A DNA stretch of 64,000 nucleotides from Collimonas sp. PA-H2 (GCF_002564105.1 NZ_PDBX01000001.1:4898001-4962000), one strand, 5' to 3'; counted from the stretch's first letter, positions 17,263 through 28,196 are shown. Numbers and translations: made by a program. The notes: generated from the sequence alone by a model not told the origin.

Positions 17263-17285
17263 AACCCTCAGCCGAGGGTTTTTTT
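17263..17285 (+). terminator. Intrinsic terminator of tRNA-Leu
   Basis: AACCCTC (17263-17269) and GAGGGTT (17274-17280) pair around AGCC, followed directly by a T-run. Confidence 0.85.
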
Positions 17286-17376
17286 ACGTCCCTGTATTTT
17301 GTATCGGGGCCAGGTAAAAAAGCGGGCGCTTCGGCATACAATCGGATTTTTCGAATTTTTCTTTCTTGGAATAACT

Positions 17377-17874
17377 ATGCCTACAACATCCCGCTGCCTG
17401 GCGGCCTTGCTTGGTTTTGCTGCCGTTGCCGCAGCTTCGGCGCCGGTGCAGGCCGCATCTGAGCAGGTCGGCGAGGTCAGCACCGCCTTTCGCTGGGTCG
17501 GCCGCAATGACCGGGTCGTGGTGGAGGCTTACGACGATCCCAAGGTGCAGGGCGTGACCTGTTATGTGTCACGCGCCCGCACCGGCGGCGTCAAGGGCAC
17601 GGTGGGCCTGGCGGAAGACCGGGCCGAGGCTTCGATCGCCTGCCGCCAGGTTGCCGCTACGGTGCAATTCACCGGCAAATTGCCGTTGCAGGAAGATGTA
17701 TTCACCGAGCGCATGTCGATATTGTTCAAGCGTCTACATATTGTGCGCCTGGTCGATCCGAAGCGAAATACGCTGGTTTATCTTACCTATTCGGATAAGC
17801 TGGTGGATGGTAGTCCGCAAAACAGCGTGACCGCCGTGCCGGTGCCGGCCAGCAGCCCGATTCCGCTGAAATAA
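17377..17874 (+). CDS. creA: CreA family periplasmic protein
   Basis: 165 residues. The signal peptide is MPTTSRCLAALLGFAAVAAA to about VQAAS. The mature part follows the CreA pattern: EVSTAFRWVGRNDRVVVEAY, DDPKVQGVTCYVSRARTGG, and VDPKRNTLVYLTYSDKLVDG near the end. The ATG at 17377 is supported by the signal peptide; the open frame before it has none. CreA is conserved in Proteobacteria, but its function is not established. Confidence 0.9.
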   Translation: MPTTSRCLAALLGFAAVAAASAPVQAASEQVGEVSTAFRWVGRNDRVVVEAYDDPKVQGVTCYVSRARTGGVKGTVGLAEDRAEASIACRQVAATVQFTGKLPLQEDVFTERMSILFKRLHIVRLVDPKRNTLVYLTYSDKLVDGSPQNSVTAVPVPASSPIPLK

Positions 17875-18064
17875 GCTGGCCTGGCCGGCTTTTGCCGCCT
17901 AAATAGCTCGCTTATATAGGCGCGTGGCGATGCGTTTTGGCGCAACCGCCTGTTTTACGTATAGAATATCGGACTTTAGCGCGACGGGGTTGGGGTGAAA
18001 ATGACAACATTTAACCTGATTACCCTGGTCGCACCACGGAATTTTTAATTTTTGGACGATCCAC

Positions 18065-19417
18065 ATGGCAACTGCAGTCGAAACTCTGGATAAACTTGAA
18101 CGCCGCCTTACCCTCACTATCGCGATCAGCGAAGTGCAAACCGAAGTCGAGAAACGCCTGAAGGTTCGCGCTCGCACCGCTAAAGCTCCTGGCTTCCGCC
18201 CAGGTAAAGTGCCGATGAAGATGGTCGCCGCACAATACGGCTATCAGGTGGAAACTGAAGTGTTGAACGACAAGGTCGGCAATGCTTTCAACACTGCAGC
18301 CAACGAAAACAATCTGCGCGTCGCCGGCTATCCGAAGATCGAGCCAAAGAATAGCGAAGGCGTGGCTGAAGGCACGCTGGCCTTCGATGCTACTTTCGAA
18401 ATCTACCCTGAAGTCAAGATCGGCGATCTGACCGCAGTTGAAGTCGAGCGCACCAAGGCTGAAGTCAGCGATGCGGAAATCGACAAGACCATCGACATCC
18501 TGCGCAAGCAGCGCGTGCACTACCACGTCAAGGGCGAGCAAGGCGCGCACGGCGATGGCGGCAGCGACCTGACAGCCAAGAACGGCGACCGCGTGACGGT
18601 CGACTTCGTCGGCAAGATCGACGGCGTTGAATTCCAGGGCGGCAAGGCTGATGACTACGCTTACGTTCTGGGCGAAGGCCGCATGCTGCCTGAGTTCGAA
18701 GCCGCGACCATCGGTCTGAAAGTCGGCGAAGCCAAGACTTTCGAACTGGCTTTCCCTGCGGATTACCACGGCAAGGATGTGGCCGGCAAGACTGCCGAGT
18801 TCACCATCACCCTGAAAAAGCTGGAATGGGCGCACCTGCCGGAAGTCGACGCGGAATTCGCCAAGACCCTGGGCATCGACGACGGCGACCTGACCAAGAT
18901 GCGCGCTGACATCAAGCTCAACCTGGAGCGTGAAGTCGGTTCCCGCGTCAAGGCCAAGAACAAAGACAGCGTGATGGATGCGCTGATCAAGGTCAGCGAA
19001 CTGGAAGTGCCTAAGGCGCTGGTTGACCAGGACGTCGAGCGTCTGGTCGAAATGACACGCCAGGACATGGCGCAACGCGGCATGAAGGTCAATGACATGC
19101 CTTTCCCGCCTGAGCTGTTCACAGCGCAAGCCGAGCGTCGCGTCCGCCTGGGCCTGATCCTGGCCGAAGTGGTCAAGGAAAACAAATTGCAAGCAACACC
19201 AGAGCAGGTCAAGGCGCAAGTCGAAGACTTTGCTCAGAGCTACGAAGACCCGCAACAAGTCCTGAAGTATTATTTCAGCGATCGTCGCCGTCTGGCAGAG
19301 GTCGAAGCCCTTGTTTTGGAAGAAAACGTCGTTAACTACGTGTTGGGCAAATCGAAAGTGACTGACAAGTCGGTTGCATTCGATGAATTGATGAGCAACA
19401 ACGGGCAACAGGCTTAA
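18065..19417 (+). CDS. tig: Trigger factor, ribosome-associated chaperone/prolyl isomerase
   Basis: 450 residues. The ribosome-binding N-terminal domain contains the signature [14 protein letters not shown] (about 41-54). The FKBP-type isomerase domain follows (about 170-250; [45 protein letters not shown]), then the helical C-terminal domain. It binds nascent chains at the exit tunnel. Unlike most neighbours it is the first gene of a long conserved quality-control run: tig, clpP, clpX, lon. Confidence 0.97.
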   Translation: MATAVETLDKLERRLTLTIAISEVQTEVEKRLKVRARTAKAPGFRPGKVPMKMVAAQYGYQVETEVLNDKVGNAFNTAANENNLRVAGYPKIEPKNSEGVAEGTLAFDATFEIYPEVKIGDLTAVEVERTKAEVSDAEIDKTIDILRKQRVHYHVKGEQGAHGDGGSDLTAKNGDRVTVDFVGKIDGVEFQGGKADDYAYVLGEGRMLPEFEAATIGLKVGEAKTFELAFPADYHGKDVAGKTAEFTITLKKLEWAHLPEVDAEFAKTLGIDDGDLTKMRADIKLNLEREVGSRVKAKNKDSVMDALIKVSELEVPKALVDQDVERLVEMTRQDMAQRGMKVNDMPFPPELFTAQAERRVRLGLILAEVVKENKLQATPEQVKAQVEDFAQSYEDPQQVLKYYFSDRRRLAEVEALVLEENVVNYVLGKSKVTDKSVAFDELMSNNGQQA

Positions 19418-19429
19418 TCAGCCTGCGTA

Positions 19430-19456
19430 ACCGCCGCCGGCTAAGCTGGCGGCGGT
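19430..19456 (+). other. Hairpin between tig and clpP
   Basis: ACCGCCGCC (19430-19438) pairs with GGCGGCGGT (19448-19456) around a short loop. No T-run follows, so full termination is unlikely; RNA processing or partial attenuation between tig and clpP is plausible. Confidence 0.55.
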
Positions 19457-19499
19457 CAGTGGATTGATTAGGTTTTGAGCGCTCTCCATAAGGAATACT

Positions 19500-20126
19500 A
19501 TGACAGGCTTTAATCGTAATTCGGCACTGGATACTGACATGCTCGGCATGGTGCCTATCGTGATTGAGCAAAGCGGCCGCGGTGAGCGGTCGTACGATAT
19601 TTATTCGCGTTTATTGCGCGAGCGCGTGATTTTCCTGGTGGGCCCGGTCAATGACCAGACCGCCAATCTGATCGTGGCGCAGTTGCTGTTCCTGGAAAGC
19701 GAAAATCCTGACAAGGACATTTCGCTGTACATCAATTCCCCTGGCGGCTCGGTTTCAGCCGGCATGGCGATTTTCGACACCATGCAGTTCATCAAGCCGG
19801 ATGTATCGACGCTGTGCACCGGGATGGCTGCTTCGATGGGTGCTTTCCTGCTGGCCGCCGGCGCCAAGGGCAAGCGTTTCTCGTTGCCGAACTCGCGCAT
19901 CATGATTCACCAGCCTCTGGGCGGCGCTCAAGGGCAGGCTTCGGATATCGAAATCCAGGCGCGTGAAATCCTGTATCTGCGCGAGCGCCTGAATGGCATC
20001 CTGGCCGACAAGACCGGCAGGACCATCGAGCAGATCAGCAAGGATACGGATCGGGACAACTTCATGTCGGCGGATGCCGCCGTGGAATATGGTCTGATTG
20101 ATAAAGTCCTGGCGACGCGCGCTTGA
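19500..20126 (+). CDS. clpP: ATP-dependent Clp protease proteolytic subunit
   Basis: 208 residues. The catalytic Ser lies in [16 protein letters not shown] and the catalytic His in [16 protein letters not shown]; the triad Asp is in the following helix region ([14 protein letters not shown]). [18 protein letters not shown] forms the oxyanion segment. ClpP forms the double-heptamer chamber fed by ClpX, encoded next. The N-terminal extension through [20 protein letters not shown] is normal. Confidence 0.97.
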   Translation: MTGFNRNSALDTDMLGMVPIVIEQSGRGERSYDIYSRLLRERVIFLVGPVNDQTANLIVAQLLFLESENPDKDISLYINSPGGSVSAGMAIFDTMQFIKPDVSTLCTGMAASMGAFLLAAGAKGKRFSLPNSRIMIHQPLGGAQGQASDIEIQAREILYLRERLNGILADKTGRTIEQISKDTDRDNFMSADAAVEYGLIDKVLATRA

Positions 20127-20154
20127 TTACTGCGTAATTGAAGGAATTGCTGAG

Positions 20155-20181
20155 CGCCCGGCCATAAGGTACGGGCGTTTT
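20155..20181 (+). terminator. Probable terminator after clpP
   Basis: CGCCCG (20155-20160) and CGGGCG (20172-20177) pair around an 11-base loop, followed by TTTTGCTTTT. clpX, 115 bases on, therefore probably has its own promoter (an AT-rich TATAAA region lies around 20230). Confidence 0.6.
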
Positions 20182-20296
20182 GCTTTTCAAAAATGGCCTG
20201 CGCGTGACGAATCTTGATTTCGCGGGTAATATAAAATCAATGTTCGTCATGTGCCCCCTTAATGCGCCACTCTAGTTTTAATTAAATACTGCCTTT

Positions 20297-21565
20297 ATGC
20301 CTGATAAAAAATCTTCCAGCGGCGAAAAACTGCTTTACTGCTCCTTTTGCGGCAAAAGCCAGCATGAGGTGAAAAAACTCATCGCCGGGCCATCGGTATT
20401 CATCTGCGATGAATGTATCGATCTCTGCAATGACATCATTACCGATGAAGCTTCGAACGTCGAAACGCTGGATGGTCAGAAATCGGAATTGCCGACCCCG
20501 CAGGAAATCAGCGAGCTGCTCGACCAGTACGTGATCGGCCAGGAGCCGGCCAAGCGTATCTTGTCGGTGGCGGTATATAACCACTACAAGCGTCTCAAGC
20601 ATCTCGGCAAGAAGGACGACATCGAGCTGGCCAAGAGCAACATCCTGCTGGTAGGTCCGACCGGTTCCGGCAAGACCTTGCTGGCGCAGACGCTGGCGCG
20701 CATGCTGAACGTGCCTTTCGTGATTGCCGATGCGACTACCCTGACCGAAGCCGGTTATGTCGGCGAGGACGTCGAGAACATCATCCAGAAGTTGCTGCAG
20801 AACTGCAATTACGAAGTCGACAAGGCGCAGCGCGGCATCGTGTATATCGATGAAATCGACAAGATCTCGCGCAAGTCCGACAACCCGTCGATCACCCGCG
20901 ATGTCTCGGGCGAGGGCGTGCAGCAGGCCTTGCTGAAGCTGATCGAAGGCACCATGGCGTCGGTGCCGCCGCAGGGCGGCCGCAAGCATCCGAACCAGGA
21001 CTTCGTGCAGATCGACACCACCAATATCCTGTTCATCTGCGGCGGCGCCTTCGACGGCCTGACGAAGATCATTTCCGAGCGTTCGGAAAAGAGCGGCATT
21101 GGTTTTTCGGCAAATGTGAAGAGCCAGAGCCAGCGTACTTCCAGCGAAGTCTTGCTGGATGCCGAGCCTGAGGATCTGACGCGTTTCGGCCTGATCCCCG
21201 AATTGGTCGGCCGTTTGCCGGTGATCGCTACCTTGGCGGAGCTGAACGAAGCCGCCCTGATCGAGATCCTGATCGCGCCGAAGAACGCGCTGGTCAAGCA
21301 ATATTCGAAACTGCTGCAGATGGAAGGTGCAGAGCTGGAAATCCGTCCTGCCGCCTTGCAAGCCATCGCCAAGCGTGCGCTGGCCCGTAAAACCGGCGCC
21401 CGCGGCCTGCGTTCGATCCTGGAGCACGTCTTGCTCGACGTTATGTACGATTTGCCAAGCCAGCAGAACGTTGCCAAGGTGGTGGTCGATGAAAATACTG
21501 TCAACAGCGGCGCCAAGCCCTTATTGATTTACCATGAACAGCCAAAGGTCTCCGGCGCCAAGTAA
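20297..21565 (+). CDS. clpX: ClpX AAA+ unfoldase
   Basis: 422 residues. The zinc-binding domain has four cysteines ([11 protein letters not shown] and CDECIDLC, residues about 15-50). Walker A is GPTGSGKT, Walker [11 protein letters not shown], and the sensor and arginine-finger region follows through [16 protein letters not shown]. ClpX unfolds tagged proteins for ClpP. A hairpin terminator follows it. Confidence 0.97.
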   Translation: MPDKKSSSGEKLLYCSFCGKSQHEVKKLIAGPSVFICDECIDLCNDIITDEASNVETLDGQKSELPTPQEISELLDQYVIGQEPAKRILSVAVYNHYKRLKHLGKKDDIELAKSNILLVGPTGSGKTLLAQTLARMLNVPFVIADATTLTEAGYVGEDVENIIQKLLQNCNYEVDKAQRGIVYIDEIDKISRKSDNPSITRDVSGEGVQQALLKLIEGTMASVPPQGGRKHPNQDFVQIDTTNILFICGGAFDGLTKIISERSEKSGIGFSANVKSQSQRTSSEVLLDAEPEDLTRFGLIPELVGRLPVIATLAELNEAALIEILIAPKNALVKQYSKLLQMEGAELEIRPAALQAIAKRALARKTGARGLRSILEHVLLDVMYDLPSQQNVAKVVVDENTVNSGAKPLLIYHEQPKVSGAK

Positions 21566-21729
21566 GCGCCAGGGTTCCGCAGGCGCTGGCCGCAGCCGAT
21601 TCGGGTCGGCCGGCGCCAGGCGGGCAAAACCGGCAGATTTGTAAAGCCTTGTAAAAAGCAGGGGTTTAAGCAGGTTTTTGAGCCAAAAGTAGTACAATTT
21701 CCCAAAATATACGATTTGGCTTCAATCGC

Positions 21730-21767
21730 AAAGCCACCCGAAGTCAGCTTCGCGTGTGGCTTTTTTA
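21730..21767 (+). terminator. Intrinsic terminator in the clpX-lon gap
   Basis: GCCAC (21733-21737) pairs with GTGGC (21756-21760) and CGAAG pairs with CTTCG inside; six Ts follow. It lies in the 332-base gap between clpX and lon. The rest of that gap holds no gene; a CTTGAAA at 21795-21801 resembles a sigma32 -35 box, but no matching -10 was found. Confidence 0.75.
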
Positions 21768-21897
21768 TTTGCCCGCGCATAAACCGGGGGCTTTCTTGAA
21801 AGTCCTCGTAGAAGTGGTGATTTATTGTTGAAACTGGGGCTTGAGTTTCGGCCACTCGTGCCAACATCATTAGTAAGTTTTTTTGATAAGGCTCGCC

Positions 21898-24312
21898 ATG
21901 ACGACTTCTACATTTACTGAACAGACTCAGTTGCCTCTCTTGCCTTTGCGGGATGTGGTTGTATTTCCGCATATGGTGATCCCATTGTTCGTCGGTCGCC
22001 CTAAATCCATCAAGGCCCTGGAAGCCGCCATGGAGCAGGGCAAGAGCATCATGCTGGCAGCGCAGAAAGCCGCCGCCAAGGATGAGCCGTCGCCGGACGA
22101 CATCTATGAAATCGGCTGCGTCGCCAACATCCTGCAAATGCTGAAACTGCCTGACGGCACCGTCAAGGTATTGGTGGAGGGTGCGCAGCGCGCCCGCATC
22201 CATCACATCAGCGAACTCGACACGCATTTCGTTGCCGACCTGACGCCGCTGGAATCCGAGCTGGGCGACGAGGCTGAGGTGGAAGCGATGCGTCGCGCCA
22301 TCGTCCAGCAGTTCGACCAGTACGTCAAACTCAACAAGAAAATCCCGCCAGAGATCTTGACTTCGCTGTCCGGTATCGATGACGCCGGCCGCCTGGCCGA
22401 CACCATCGCCGCCCACTTGCCGCTGAAGCTGGAGCAAAAGCAGGTGATCCTGGAAATCTTCAATATCGCCAAGCGCTACGAGCACCTGCTGGGCCAGCTC
22501 GAAGGCGAGCTGGACATCCTGCAGGTGGAAAAGCGCATCCGCGGCCGCGTCAAGCGCCAGATGGAAAAATCGCAGCGCGAATACTATCTGAACGAGCAGG
22601 TCAAGGCGATCCAGAAGGAATTGGGCGAAGGCGAAGAAGGCGCGGATCTGGAAGAGCTGGAAAAGAAGATCCTGGCTGCCAAGATGCCTAAGGAAGCGCT
22701 GGAAAAAGCCCAGAGCGAACTGAAGAAGCTGAAGCTGATGTCGCCGATGTCGGCCGAGGCGACCGTGGTGCGTAACTACATCGATACGCTGGTCGGTTTG
22801 CCGTGGAAGAAAAAATCCAAGGTCAACAACGAGCTCGGTAACGCTGAAAAAGTTCTGGAAGGCGATCACTATGGCCTGGACAAGGTCAAGGAACGCATCC
22901 TGGAATACCTCGCCGTGCAACAGCGCGTCGACAAGCTGAAAGCGCCGATCCTGTGTTTCGTCGGTCCTCCAGGCGTGGGTAAAACCTCGCTGGGGCAATC
23001 GATCGCCCGCGCCACCAACCGCAAATTCGTGCGCATGGCTTTGGGCGGCGTGCGCGACGAGGCTGAGATCCGCGGCCATCGCCGTACCTACATCGGTTCG
23101 ATGCCTGGCAAGATCCTGCAAAGCCTGACCAAGGTCGGAGTGCGCAACCCGTTGTTCCTGCTGGACGAGATCGACAAGCTCGGCATGGATTTCCGCGGCG
23201 ATCCGTCTTCGGCCCTGCTGGAAGTGCTGGATCCTGAACAGAACCATACATTCTCGGATCACTACATCGAAGTCGATTTCGACTTGTCGGATGTGATGTT
23301 CGTGGCGACCTCGAATTCCTTCAACATTCCGCCGGCATTGCTGGACCGGATGGAAGTGATCCGCTTGTCCGGCTACACCGAAGATGAAAAGACCAACATC
23401 GCGCAACGCTACCTGCTGCCTAAGCAAATCAAGAACAACGGTTTGAAGGCAGAAGAAATCAGCGTCGCCGAAGGCGCGATCCGCGACATCATTCGTTACT
23501 ACACGCGTGAAGCCGGGGTGCGTTCGCTGGAACGTGAAATCTCCAAGATCTGCCGCAAGGTGGTCAAGCTGCTGCTGTTGAAGAAGCAAGAAAAGAAAGT
23601 GGCCGTCACCTCCAAGAACATCGACAAGTTCCTCGGTGTGCGGCGCTTCGACTACGGCGTGGCCGAGAAAGAAAACCAGATCGGCCAGGTAGTCGGCCTG
23701 GCGTGGACTGAAGTCGGCGGCGAATTGCTGACCATTGAAGCGGTCAAGATGCCTGGCAAGGGCGCCATCATCCGTACCGGCACCTTGGGCGACGTGATGA
23801 AGGAGTCGATCGAGGCAGCCCGTACCGTGATGCGCAGCCGCGCAGCGAAGCTGGGCATCAAGGGCGAGGCTTTTGAAAAGAGCGATATCCACATCCACGT
23901 GCCAGAAGGCGCGACACCGAAAGACGGACCTTCGGCCGGGGTCGGCATGACCACCGCGCTGGTGTCTATCTTTACCGGCATTCCGGTGCGCGCCGACGTG
24001 GCGATGACGGGTGAAATCACCTTGCGCGGCGAAGTCTTGCCGATTGGCGGCTTGAAAGAAAAGCTGCTGGCGGCGCATCGCGGCGGCATCAAGACGGTAT
24101 TGATTCCAGAGCAGAACGTGAAGGACTTGGCCGAGATTCCGGACAACGTCAAGAACAAGCTGGAAATCGTGCCGGTGCGCTGGATCGACAAGGTGCTGGA
24201 AATTGCCCTGGAGCGTCAGCCGGTGCCGTTGACCGAAGAAGAAGCAGTGCTAGATGCGGCCACGGTCGGCAAGACCGGCGAGAAGAGCGACCCTAGCGTA
24301 GTCAAGCACTAA
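21898..24312 (+). CDS. lon: Lon ATP-dependent serine protease
   Basis: 804 residues from ATG 21898 (a TTG five codons upstream is less likely). Domains in order: N-terminal substrate-binding ([20 protein letters not shown]), coiled region (about 190-300), AAA+ (Walker [10 protein letters not shown], Walker B FLLDEIDK), and the protease domain with catalytic Ser in [16 protein letters not shown] and Lys in [15 protein letters not shown]. It degrades misfolded and regulatory proteins. Its own downstream terminator separates it from hupB. Confidence 0.97.
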   Translation: MTTSTFTEQTQLPLLPLRDVVVFPHMVIPLFVGRPKSIKALEAAMEQGKSIMLAAQKAAAKDEPSPDDIYEIGCVANILQMLKLPDGTVKVLVEGAQRARIHHISELDTHFVADLTPLESELGDEAEVEAMRRAIVQQFDQYVKLNKKIPPEILTSLSGIDDAGRLADTIAAHLPLKLEQKQVILEIFNIAKRYEHLLGQLEGELDILQVEKRIRGRVKRQMEKSQREYYLNEQVKAIQKELGEGEEGADLEELEKKILAAKMPKEALEKAQSELKKLKLMSPMSAEATVVRNYIDTLVGLPWKKKSKVNNELGNAEKVLEGDHYGLDKVKERILEYLAVQQRVDKLKAPILCFVGPPGVGKTSLGQSIARATNRKFVRMALGGVRDEAEIRGHRRTYIGSMPGKILQSLTKVGVRNPLFLLDEIDKLGMDFRGDPSSALLEVLDPEQNHTFSDHYIEVDFDLSDVMFVATSNSFNIPPALLDRMEVIRLSGYTEDEKTNIAQRYLLPKQIKNNGLKAEEISVAEGAIRDIIRYYTREAGVRSLEREISKICRKVVKLLLLKKQEKKVAVTSKNIDKFLGVRRFDYGVAEKENQIGQVVGLAWTEVGGELLTIEAVKMPGKGAIIRTGTLGDVMKESIEAARTVMRSRAAKLGIKGEAFEKSDIHIHVPEGATPKDGPSAGVGMTTALVSIFTGIPVRADVAMTGEITLRGEVLPIGGLKEKLLAAHRGGIKTVLIPEQNVKDLAEIPDNVKNKLEIVPVRWIDKVLEIALERQPVPLTEEEAVLDAATVGKTGEKSDPSVVKH

Positions 24313-24356
24313 GACTCGCTAAGCTGTTGAATTCACGGTCTTAATTTCCGTGATTT

Positions 24357-24386
24357 AAAAAAGCGTCCGCAAGGGCGCTTTTTTTA
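24357..24386 (+). terminator. Intrinsic terminator of lon
   Basis: AAAAAAGCG and CGCTTTTTTT flank a short GC hairpin (24361-24380) with a GCAA loop, followed by a T-run. Confidence 0.85.
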
Positions 24387-24607
24387 TGCGCGCATTCATT
24401 CAGTGTTGAATCTATCAAGTTTGTAAAATCAAGTTAAACCCACCCCATAATCCCGGGAAGGCGCTTGACACAAGGCTTTGCGGCTTGTTTAATACCAGCT
24501 TGCAGATTTTTTCTGCACTCCGCCCGCGATGTTTTCGCAGCCGATGCCAGCTTCGCTTGCATCCCGAAAACCGCATCTCGAATTTCCATTCATATGAGGG
24601 GACCTAA

Positions 24608-24880
24608 GTGAATAAAACCGAATTGATCGATCATATTGCCAAGTCGGCAGACATTTCCAAGGCGGCGTCCACACGCGCGCTCGACGCGATGATCGCGGCA
24701 GTAAAAACCACGCTGAAGAAGAACGGCAGCGTGACGCTGGTTGGTTTCGGCACCTTTTCCGTGGGTAAGCGCGCGGCCCGCACCGGCCGTAATCCACGCA
24801 CCGGAGAAGCAATCAAGATCAAGGCAGCGAAAGTTCCTAAATTTAAGCCTGGCAAAGCTTTGAAAGATGCTGTAAACTAG
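24608..24880 (+). CDS. hupB: DNA-binding protein HU-beta
   Basis: 90 residues with a GTG start at 24608 preceded by AGGGGA; the protein begins [20 protein letters not shown] as HU does. The DNA-binding arm is visible as [22 protein letters not shown], and [21 protein letters not shown] completes the fold. HU bends and compacts DNA as a dimer. The lon-hupB-ppiD order is the same as in E. coli. Confidence 0.97.
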   Translation: MNKTELIDHIAKSADISKAASTRALDAMIAAVKTTLKKNGSVTLVGFGTFSVGKRAARTGRNPRTGEAIKIKAAKVPKFKPGKALKDAVN

Positions 24881-24998
24881 CGTTCTTTGGCGTGGTGACA
24901 AACGCCAAAATGTTCGACCGGCTGGATTGTCGTATTTTTTACGATGTGGTTGAGCAGGAAAGTGCGAATTTGTTTTATAAGATTTGCGAGCAGTTTTA

Positions 24999-25075
24999 GG
25001 AGTGGTAGTTCAGCTGGTTAGAATACCGGCCTGTCACGCCGGGGGTCGCGGGTTCGAGTCCCGTCCACTCCGCCA
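24999..25075 (+). tRNA. tRNA-Asp (anticodon GUC)
   Basis: 77 bases including the encoded CCA. Acceptor GGAGTGG (24999-25005) pairs with CCACTCC (25065-25071). Anticodon stem CCGGC/GCCGG encloses CTGTCAC with GTC at 25033-25035. The T-arm reads GGTTCGAGTCC. Confidence 0.97.
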
Positions 25076-25085
25076 AAATACAAGA

Positions 25086-25112
25086 AAGGCGAACGAAAGT
25101 TCGCCTTTTTTC
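25086..25112 (+). terminator. Intrinsic terminator of tRNA-Asp
   Basis: AAGGCGAAC (25086-25094) and GTTCGCCTT (25099-25107) form a perfect 9-bp stem with a GAAA loop, followed by Ts. Confidence 0.88.
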
Positions 25113-25209
25113 TTATGTGCATTTGATTTATATTGTTGCCTCATATGAAGTATTCCTATATGTTGCAGCTTTATTTATTTATTAGCCGCTTGATCTCGAT
25201 TGGCCGACC

Positions 25210-27144
25210 ATGTTTGAATTTGTCCGTACCCATCAGCGCTTGATGCAGTTCTTGCTGCTGCTATTGATCATCCCTTCCTTTGCTCTAGTCGGTCTGCAAA
25301 GCTACAGCAGCTTTGGCGACGGCGCCAACACGGTAGCGAAAGTCGCCGGCCAGCCGATCACCCAGCAAGAGCTGGATGGCGCCTTGCGCCAGCAGATGGA
25401 GCGCATGCGCCAGGCGTTTGGCGACCGTTTCGATCCGAAAATGATGGAAACTCCGGAAGCCAAGCAGGGCGTGCTGGATAACCTGATTTCGCAACGGGTG
25501 CTGGCGGCAACTGCCAACAGCGAGCATTTGACAGTCACAGATCCGGCCATACAGCAAATCATCCTTAGCCAGTTTTCAAACCTGGTTGGAGCGGACGGAA
25601 AATTCGACAGCAAGGCATTTGATCAACTGCTGGCAATGCAGGGCATGACGCAGGTTTCCTACGCTGCCCGCTTGCGCCAGGATATGGCCATGCAGCAGCT
25701 GAACGGCGCTGTGCAGTCGACCGCATTCACACCGAAGACCGTCGCCACCCGCTTGTCTGATATCAACGATCAGGAGCGCGAGGTGCAGGAACTGTCGTTC
25801 AAGGCCGCCGATTATGCTGCCCAGGTCAAGGTCACGGACGCCATGCTGCAAGACTATTACAGCAAGAATCCGAAGGAATTCGAGATTCCTGAGCAGATCA
25901 AGGCTGAATACGTGATGCTCGACAGCGCCGCCGTGGCAAGCCAGATCACGGTCAGCGATGCCGATATCAAATCCTATTACGATCAGAACGTCAGCCGCTA
26001 TACCGAGGCGGAAGAACGCCGCGCCAGCCATATCCTGGTCGCGCTGAAAAAAGACGCGCCGGCCGCAGAGCAAGCTGCAGCCAAGGCCAAGGCGGAAAGT
26101 CTGTTGGCGGAAGTACGCAAGACGCCGGCCGATTTTGCGAAAGTCGCCAAGGCGAATTCGCAGGATACCGCTTCCGCTGAACTGGGCGGCGATCTCGGCT
26201 ATTTCAGCGCCGGCAGCATGGTCAAGCCTTTCGAGGATGCTGCAAGCAAGCTGAAGCAAGGCGAGATCAGCGACCTGGTGCAATCCGATTTCGGCTATCA
26301 CATCATTGAATTGACCGGCATCAAGCCAGCCAAGGTCAAGCCGCTGGATGAAGTCAAGACGGAAATCGCCGGTGAAATCAAGAAGCAGCTGGCGGCACGC
26401 AAATTCACTGAAATGGCTGAAGCCTTCAGCAATACCGTGTATGAGCAAGCGGACAGCCTGAAGGCAGTTGCCGACAAATTGCATCTGCAAATCCAGACCG
26501 CGGCGAATCTGGGCCGCCAGCCTAATCCTGCTGCCGCGCCTACCGCTCCGTACAATAATCAGAAATTCCTGACTGCCCTGTATGCCGACGAGGCGCTGAA
26601 GAACAAGCACAACACCGAGGCTATCGAAATTGCCCCGAGCACCTTTATCGCCGGCCACGTCCTCGAATACAAGGCTGTGACCAAGCGGCCGTTTGAAGAA
26701 GTCCAGGCGGTCATCCGCGACAAGGTGACGCGCACTGAAGAAGCCGCGCTGGCCAAGAAAGCCGGCGAAGAGAAGCTGGCCGCCTTGAAGGCGCTGGACA
26801 ACGCAAGCGGTTTCGCTGCCGCGCAAACCGTATCGCGCAGCAAGAACCAGGGCGTCAATCCGCTGGCGTTTGAAGCAGTGATGAAGGCTGACGCCAATAA
26901 ACTGCCGGCCTATGTCGGCGTCACCCTGCCGCAGCAAGGCTACGTCCTGTATCGCATCGGCAAGGTCGGGCAGCCGGCTGCCCAGGATCAGGCTCGCCGC
27001 ACCGCAGAACAGGAACAGATCACCGGCATCCTGGCGCAGCAGGAAATGCTGGCTTACGTGGACGTCTTGAAAGAGAAAGCCAAGGTCAAGATCCTCAAGC
27101 CGATAGTAGTAGCGCCGGTTGACGGCGACGGCAGCAGCAAGTAA
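25210..27144 (+). CDS. ppiD: Membrane-anchored periplasmic chaperone / peptidyl-prolyl isomerase PpiD
   Basis: 644 residues. A single N-terminal membrane anchor (about 12-34, MQFLLLLLIIPSFALVGLQS) is followed by a SurA-like chaperone region. A parvulin domain comes next (about 265-370; ERRASHILVALKKD, FAKVAKANSQDTASAELGGDLGYF, MVKPFEDAASKLKQGEIS, SDFGYHIIEL). The C-terminal half resembles the second PpiD chaperone region. It works at the SecYEG exit on newly exported proteins. It lies downstream of hupB and tRNA-Asp and has its own strong terminator. Confidence 0.95.
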   Translation: MFEFVRTHQRLMQFLLLLLIIPSFALVGLQSYSSFGDGANTVAKVAGQPITQQELDGALRQQMERMRQAFGDRFDPKMMETPEAKQGVLDNLISQRVLAATANSEHLTVTDPAIQQIILSQFSNLVGADGKFDSKAFDQLLAMQGMTQVSYAARLRQDMAMQQLNGAVQSTAFTPKTVATRLSDINDQEREVQELSFKAADYAAQVKVTDAMLQDYYSKNPKEFEIPEQIKAEYVMLDSAAVASQITVSDADIKSYYDQNVSRYTEAEERRASHILVALKKDAPAAEQAAAKAKAESLLAEVRKTPADFAKVAKANSQDTASAELGGDLGYFSAGSMVKPFEDAASKLKQGEISDLVQSDFGYHIIELTGIKPAKVKPLDEVKTEIAGEIKKQLAARKFTEMAEAFSNTVYEQADSLKAVADKLHLQIQTAANLGRQPNPAAAPTAPYNNQKFLTALYADEALKNKHNTEAIEIAPSTFIAGHVLEYKAVTKRPFEEVQAVIRDKVTRTEEAALAKKAGEEKLAALKALDNASGFAAAQTVSRSKNQGVNPLAFEAVMKADANKLPAYVGVTLPQQGYVLYRIGKVGQPAAQDQARRTAEQEQITGILAQQEMLAYVDVLKEKAKVKILKPIVVAPVDGDGSSK

Positions 27145-27169
27145 AGCCAGGAGCTGCGAGTGGAATAGG

Positions 27170-27203
27170 AAAAGCCCGTGCAACGCAAGTTGCACGGGCT
27201 TTT
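27170..27203. terminator. Strong bidirectional terminator after ppiD
   Basis: Bases 27170-27184 (AAAAGCCCGTGCAAC) pair perfectly with 27189-27203 around a GCAA tetraloop. The A and T tails make it useful in both directions, between ppiD (+) and the carbonic anhydrase gene (-). Confidence 0.9.
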
Positions 27204-27241
27204 TGCATATCTGCGCGGACGGCAGGACTTAAGCGTGGAAA

Positions 27242-27997
27242 CTATTCTTCGCTGATCTGGCGCCCATTCAATTTTTGCAGCGGCCTATGATTGTCGTGGA
27301 AGATCGCCTTGAATGCGGTAATCTGTTGCCTTGACATGGCAATCGGCTGCTCCAGCACGATCCAGTTGACCGATTCGGAGCAGGGCGGCGTGGTGAGGGA
27401 GCCGGAGTAGACCAGGGCTTTTTTATCGTTCGGCAGCAAGGCTGCGATATCGACTTGTGCCTGCCGTCCAGCTGTTGCCTGGGTTGCCGGCAGATCGGCA
27501 AAGACCGGTTCCAGCGCCGGATTTTCTTCACCTTCCTGGATGAAGATGCCGACCACGGTGATCTGGTCGCTGCTGCTTTTGTTCACCAGGTGGAGTTCCA
27601 TGGGATAGGATTTTCCATCCAGGGTATGCTCGCTGGGCGTGTGGAAATGAAATTGATCCAGCTTGTACGTTTCGCCTTTGAAAACCACGGTGTCGTTGGC
27701 GTCGCTGACATTGGCCTGGATAGTGTGGCCGTTATTCAACAGGGCGACGCGGCCGGCCTCGTAGTGGATCGTAAAATCTTTGCTGGCTACGCGTTCGGCG
27801 CTGGCCTCGGACAAGGCAATCGGCGATTGCCGTTGGCCCGAACGGCAGACGGCATTTTCTGGAACGCCGTCGGCCCAGTGAGTCGGATCGGCTTTTCCCG
27901 CGTACGACCAGTGCACGCCGGTTTCGCTTGAGAAAGCCGATGTCATTGCGCTTGCCAGCAGGCCGCCGGCAAGCGCGGATGTGAGAAATCTTTTCAT
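27242..27997 (-). CDS. Periplasmic alpha-class carbonic anhydrase
   Basis: 251 residues with a signal peptide (1 to about 23, ending TSAFSS). The alpha-class fold is clear: HWSYAGKADPTHW, CRSGQRQSPIAL, the zinc ligands in QFHFHTPSEH (two His) and MELHLVNK (third His), and YSGSLTTPPCSESVNWIVL. The two cysteines (VCRSG and PPCSE) can form the usual disulphide. It hydrates CO2 in the periplasm. It is a single gene with no obvious partner. Confidence 0.93.
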   Translation of the reverse strand: MKRFLTSALAGGLLASAMTSAFSSETGVHWSYAGKADPTHWADGVPENAVCRSGQRQSPIALSEASAERVASKDFTIHYEAGRVALLNNGHTIQANVSDANDTVVFKGETYKLDQFHFHTPSEHTLDGKSYPMELHLVNKSSSDQITVVGIFIQEGEENPALEPVFADLPATQATAGRQAQVDIAALLPNDKKALVYSGSLTTPPCSESVNWIVLEQPIAMSRQQITAFKAIFHDNHRPLQKLNGRQISEE

Positions 27998-28196
27998 GGT
28001 TTGCTCTAAGAAATGGAAGGGGACTGCGATCGAGCTGGATCACAGCAAGCCATATTCTAAGAAAAGAGCTCTTGCAAATATGTAGGATTAATCCCATGAG
28101 CGGCAAGGGTTTTTCTGGAAATCTCTCGATGCGGGCCTGGCGAGGGCCTTGGTGCCGGCGTTTGATCGCCCCCAGTGCAAGGAGCCAGGCCTGATG

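Noticed and set aside
21795..21801. CTTGAAA before lon as a sigma32 heat-shock promoter
   Set aside because: The -35-like box is good, but no CCCCAT-type -10 was found at the right spacing. Heat control of lon is likely from knowledge of the family but not shown here.
21529..24078. 849-codon open frame antisense to lon
   Set aside because: It lies wholly opposite clpX 3' end and lon, both certain genes. The translation is low-complexity (His, Gln, Asp, Leu-rich) with no domain; it is a codon-bias shadow.
24950..24981. Promoter of tRNA-Asp (TTGAGC and TATAAG)
   Set aside because: The spacing is 20 bases, too long to accept by eye; a promoter must exist nearby but I cannot place it.
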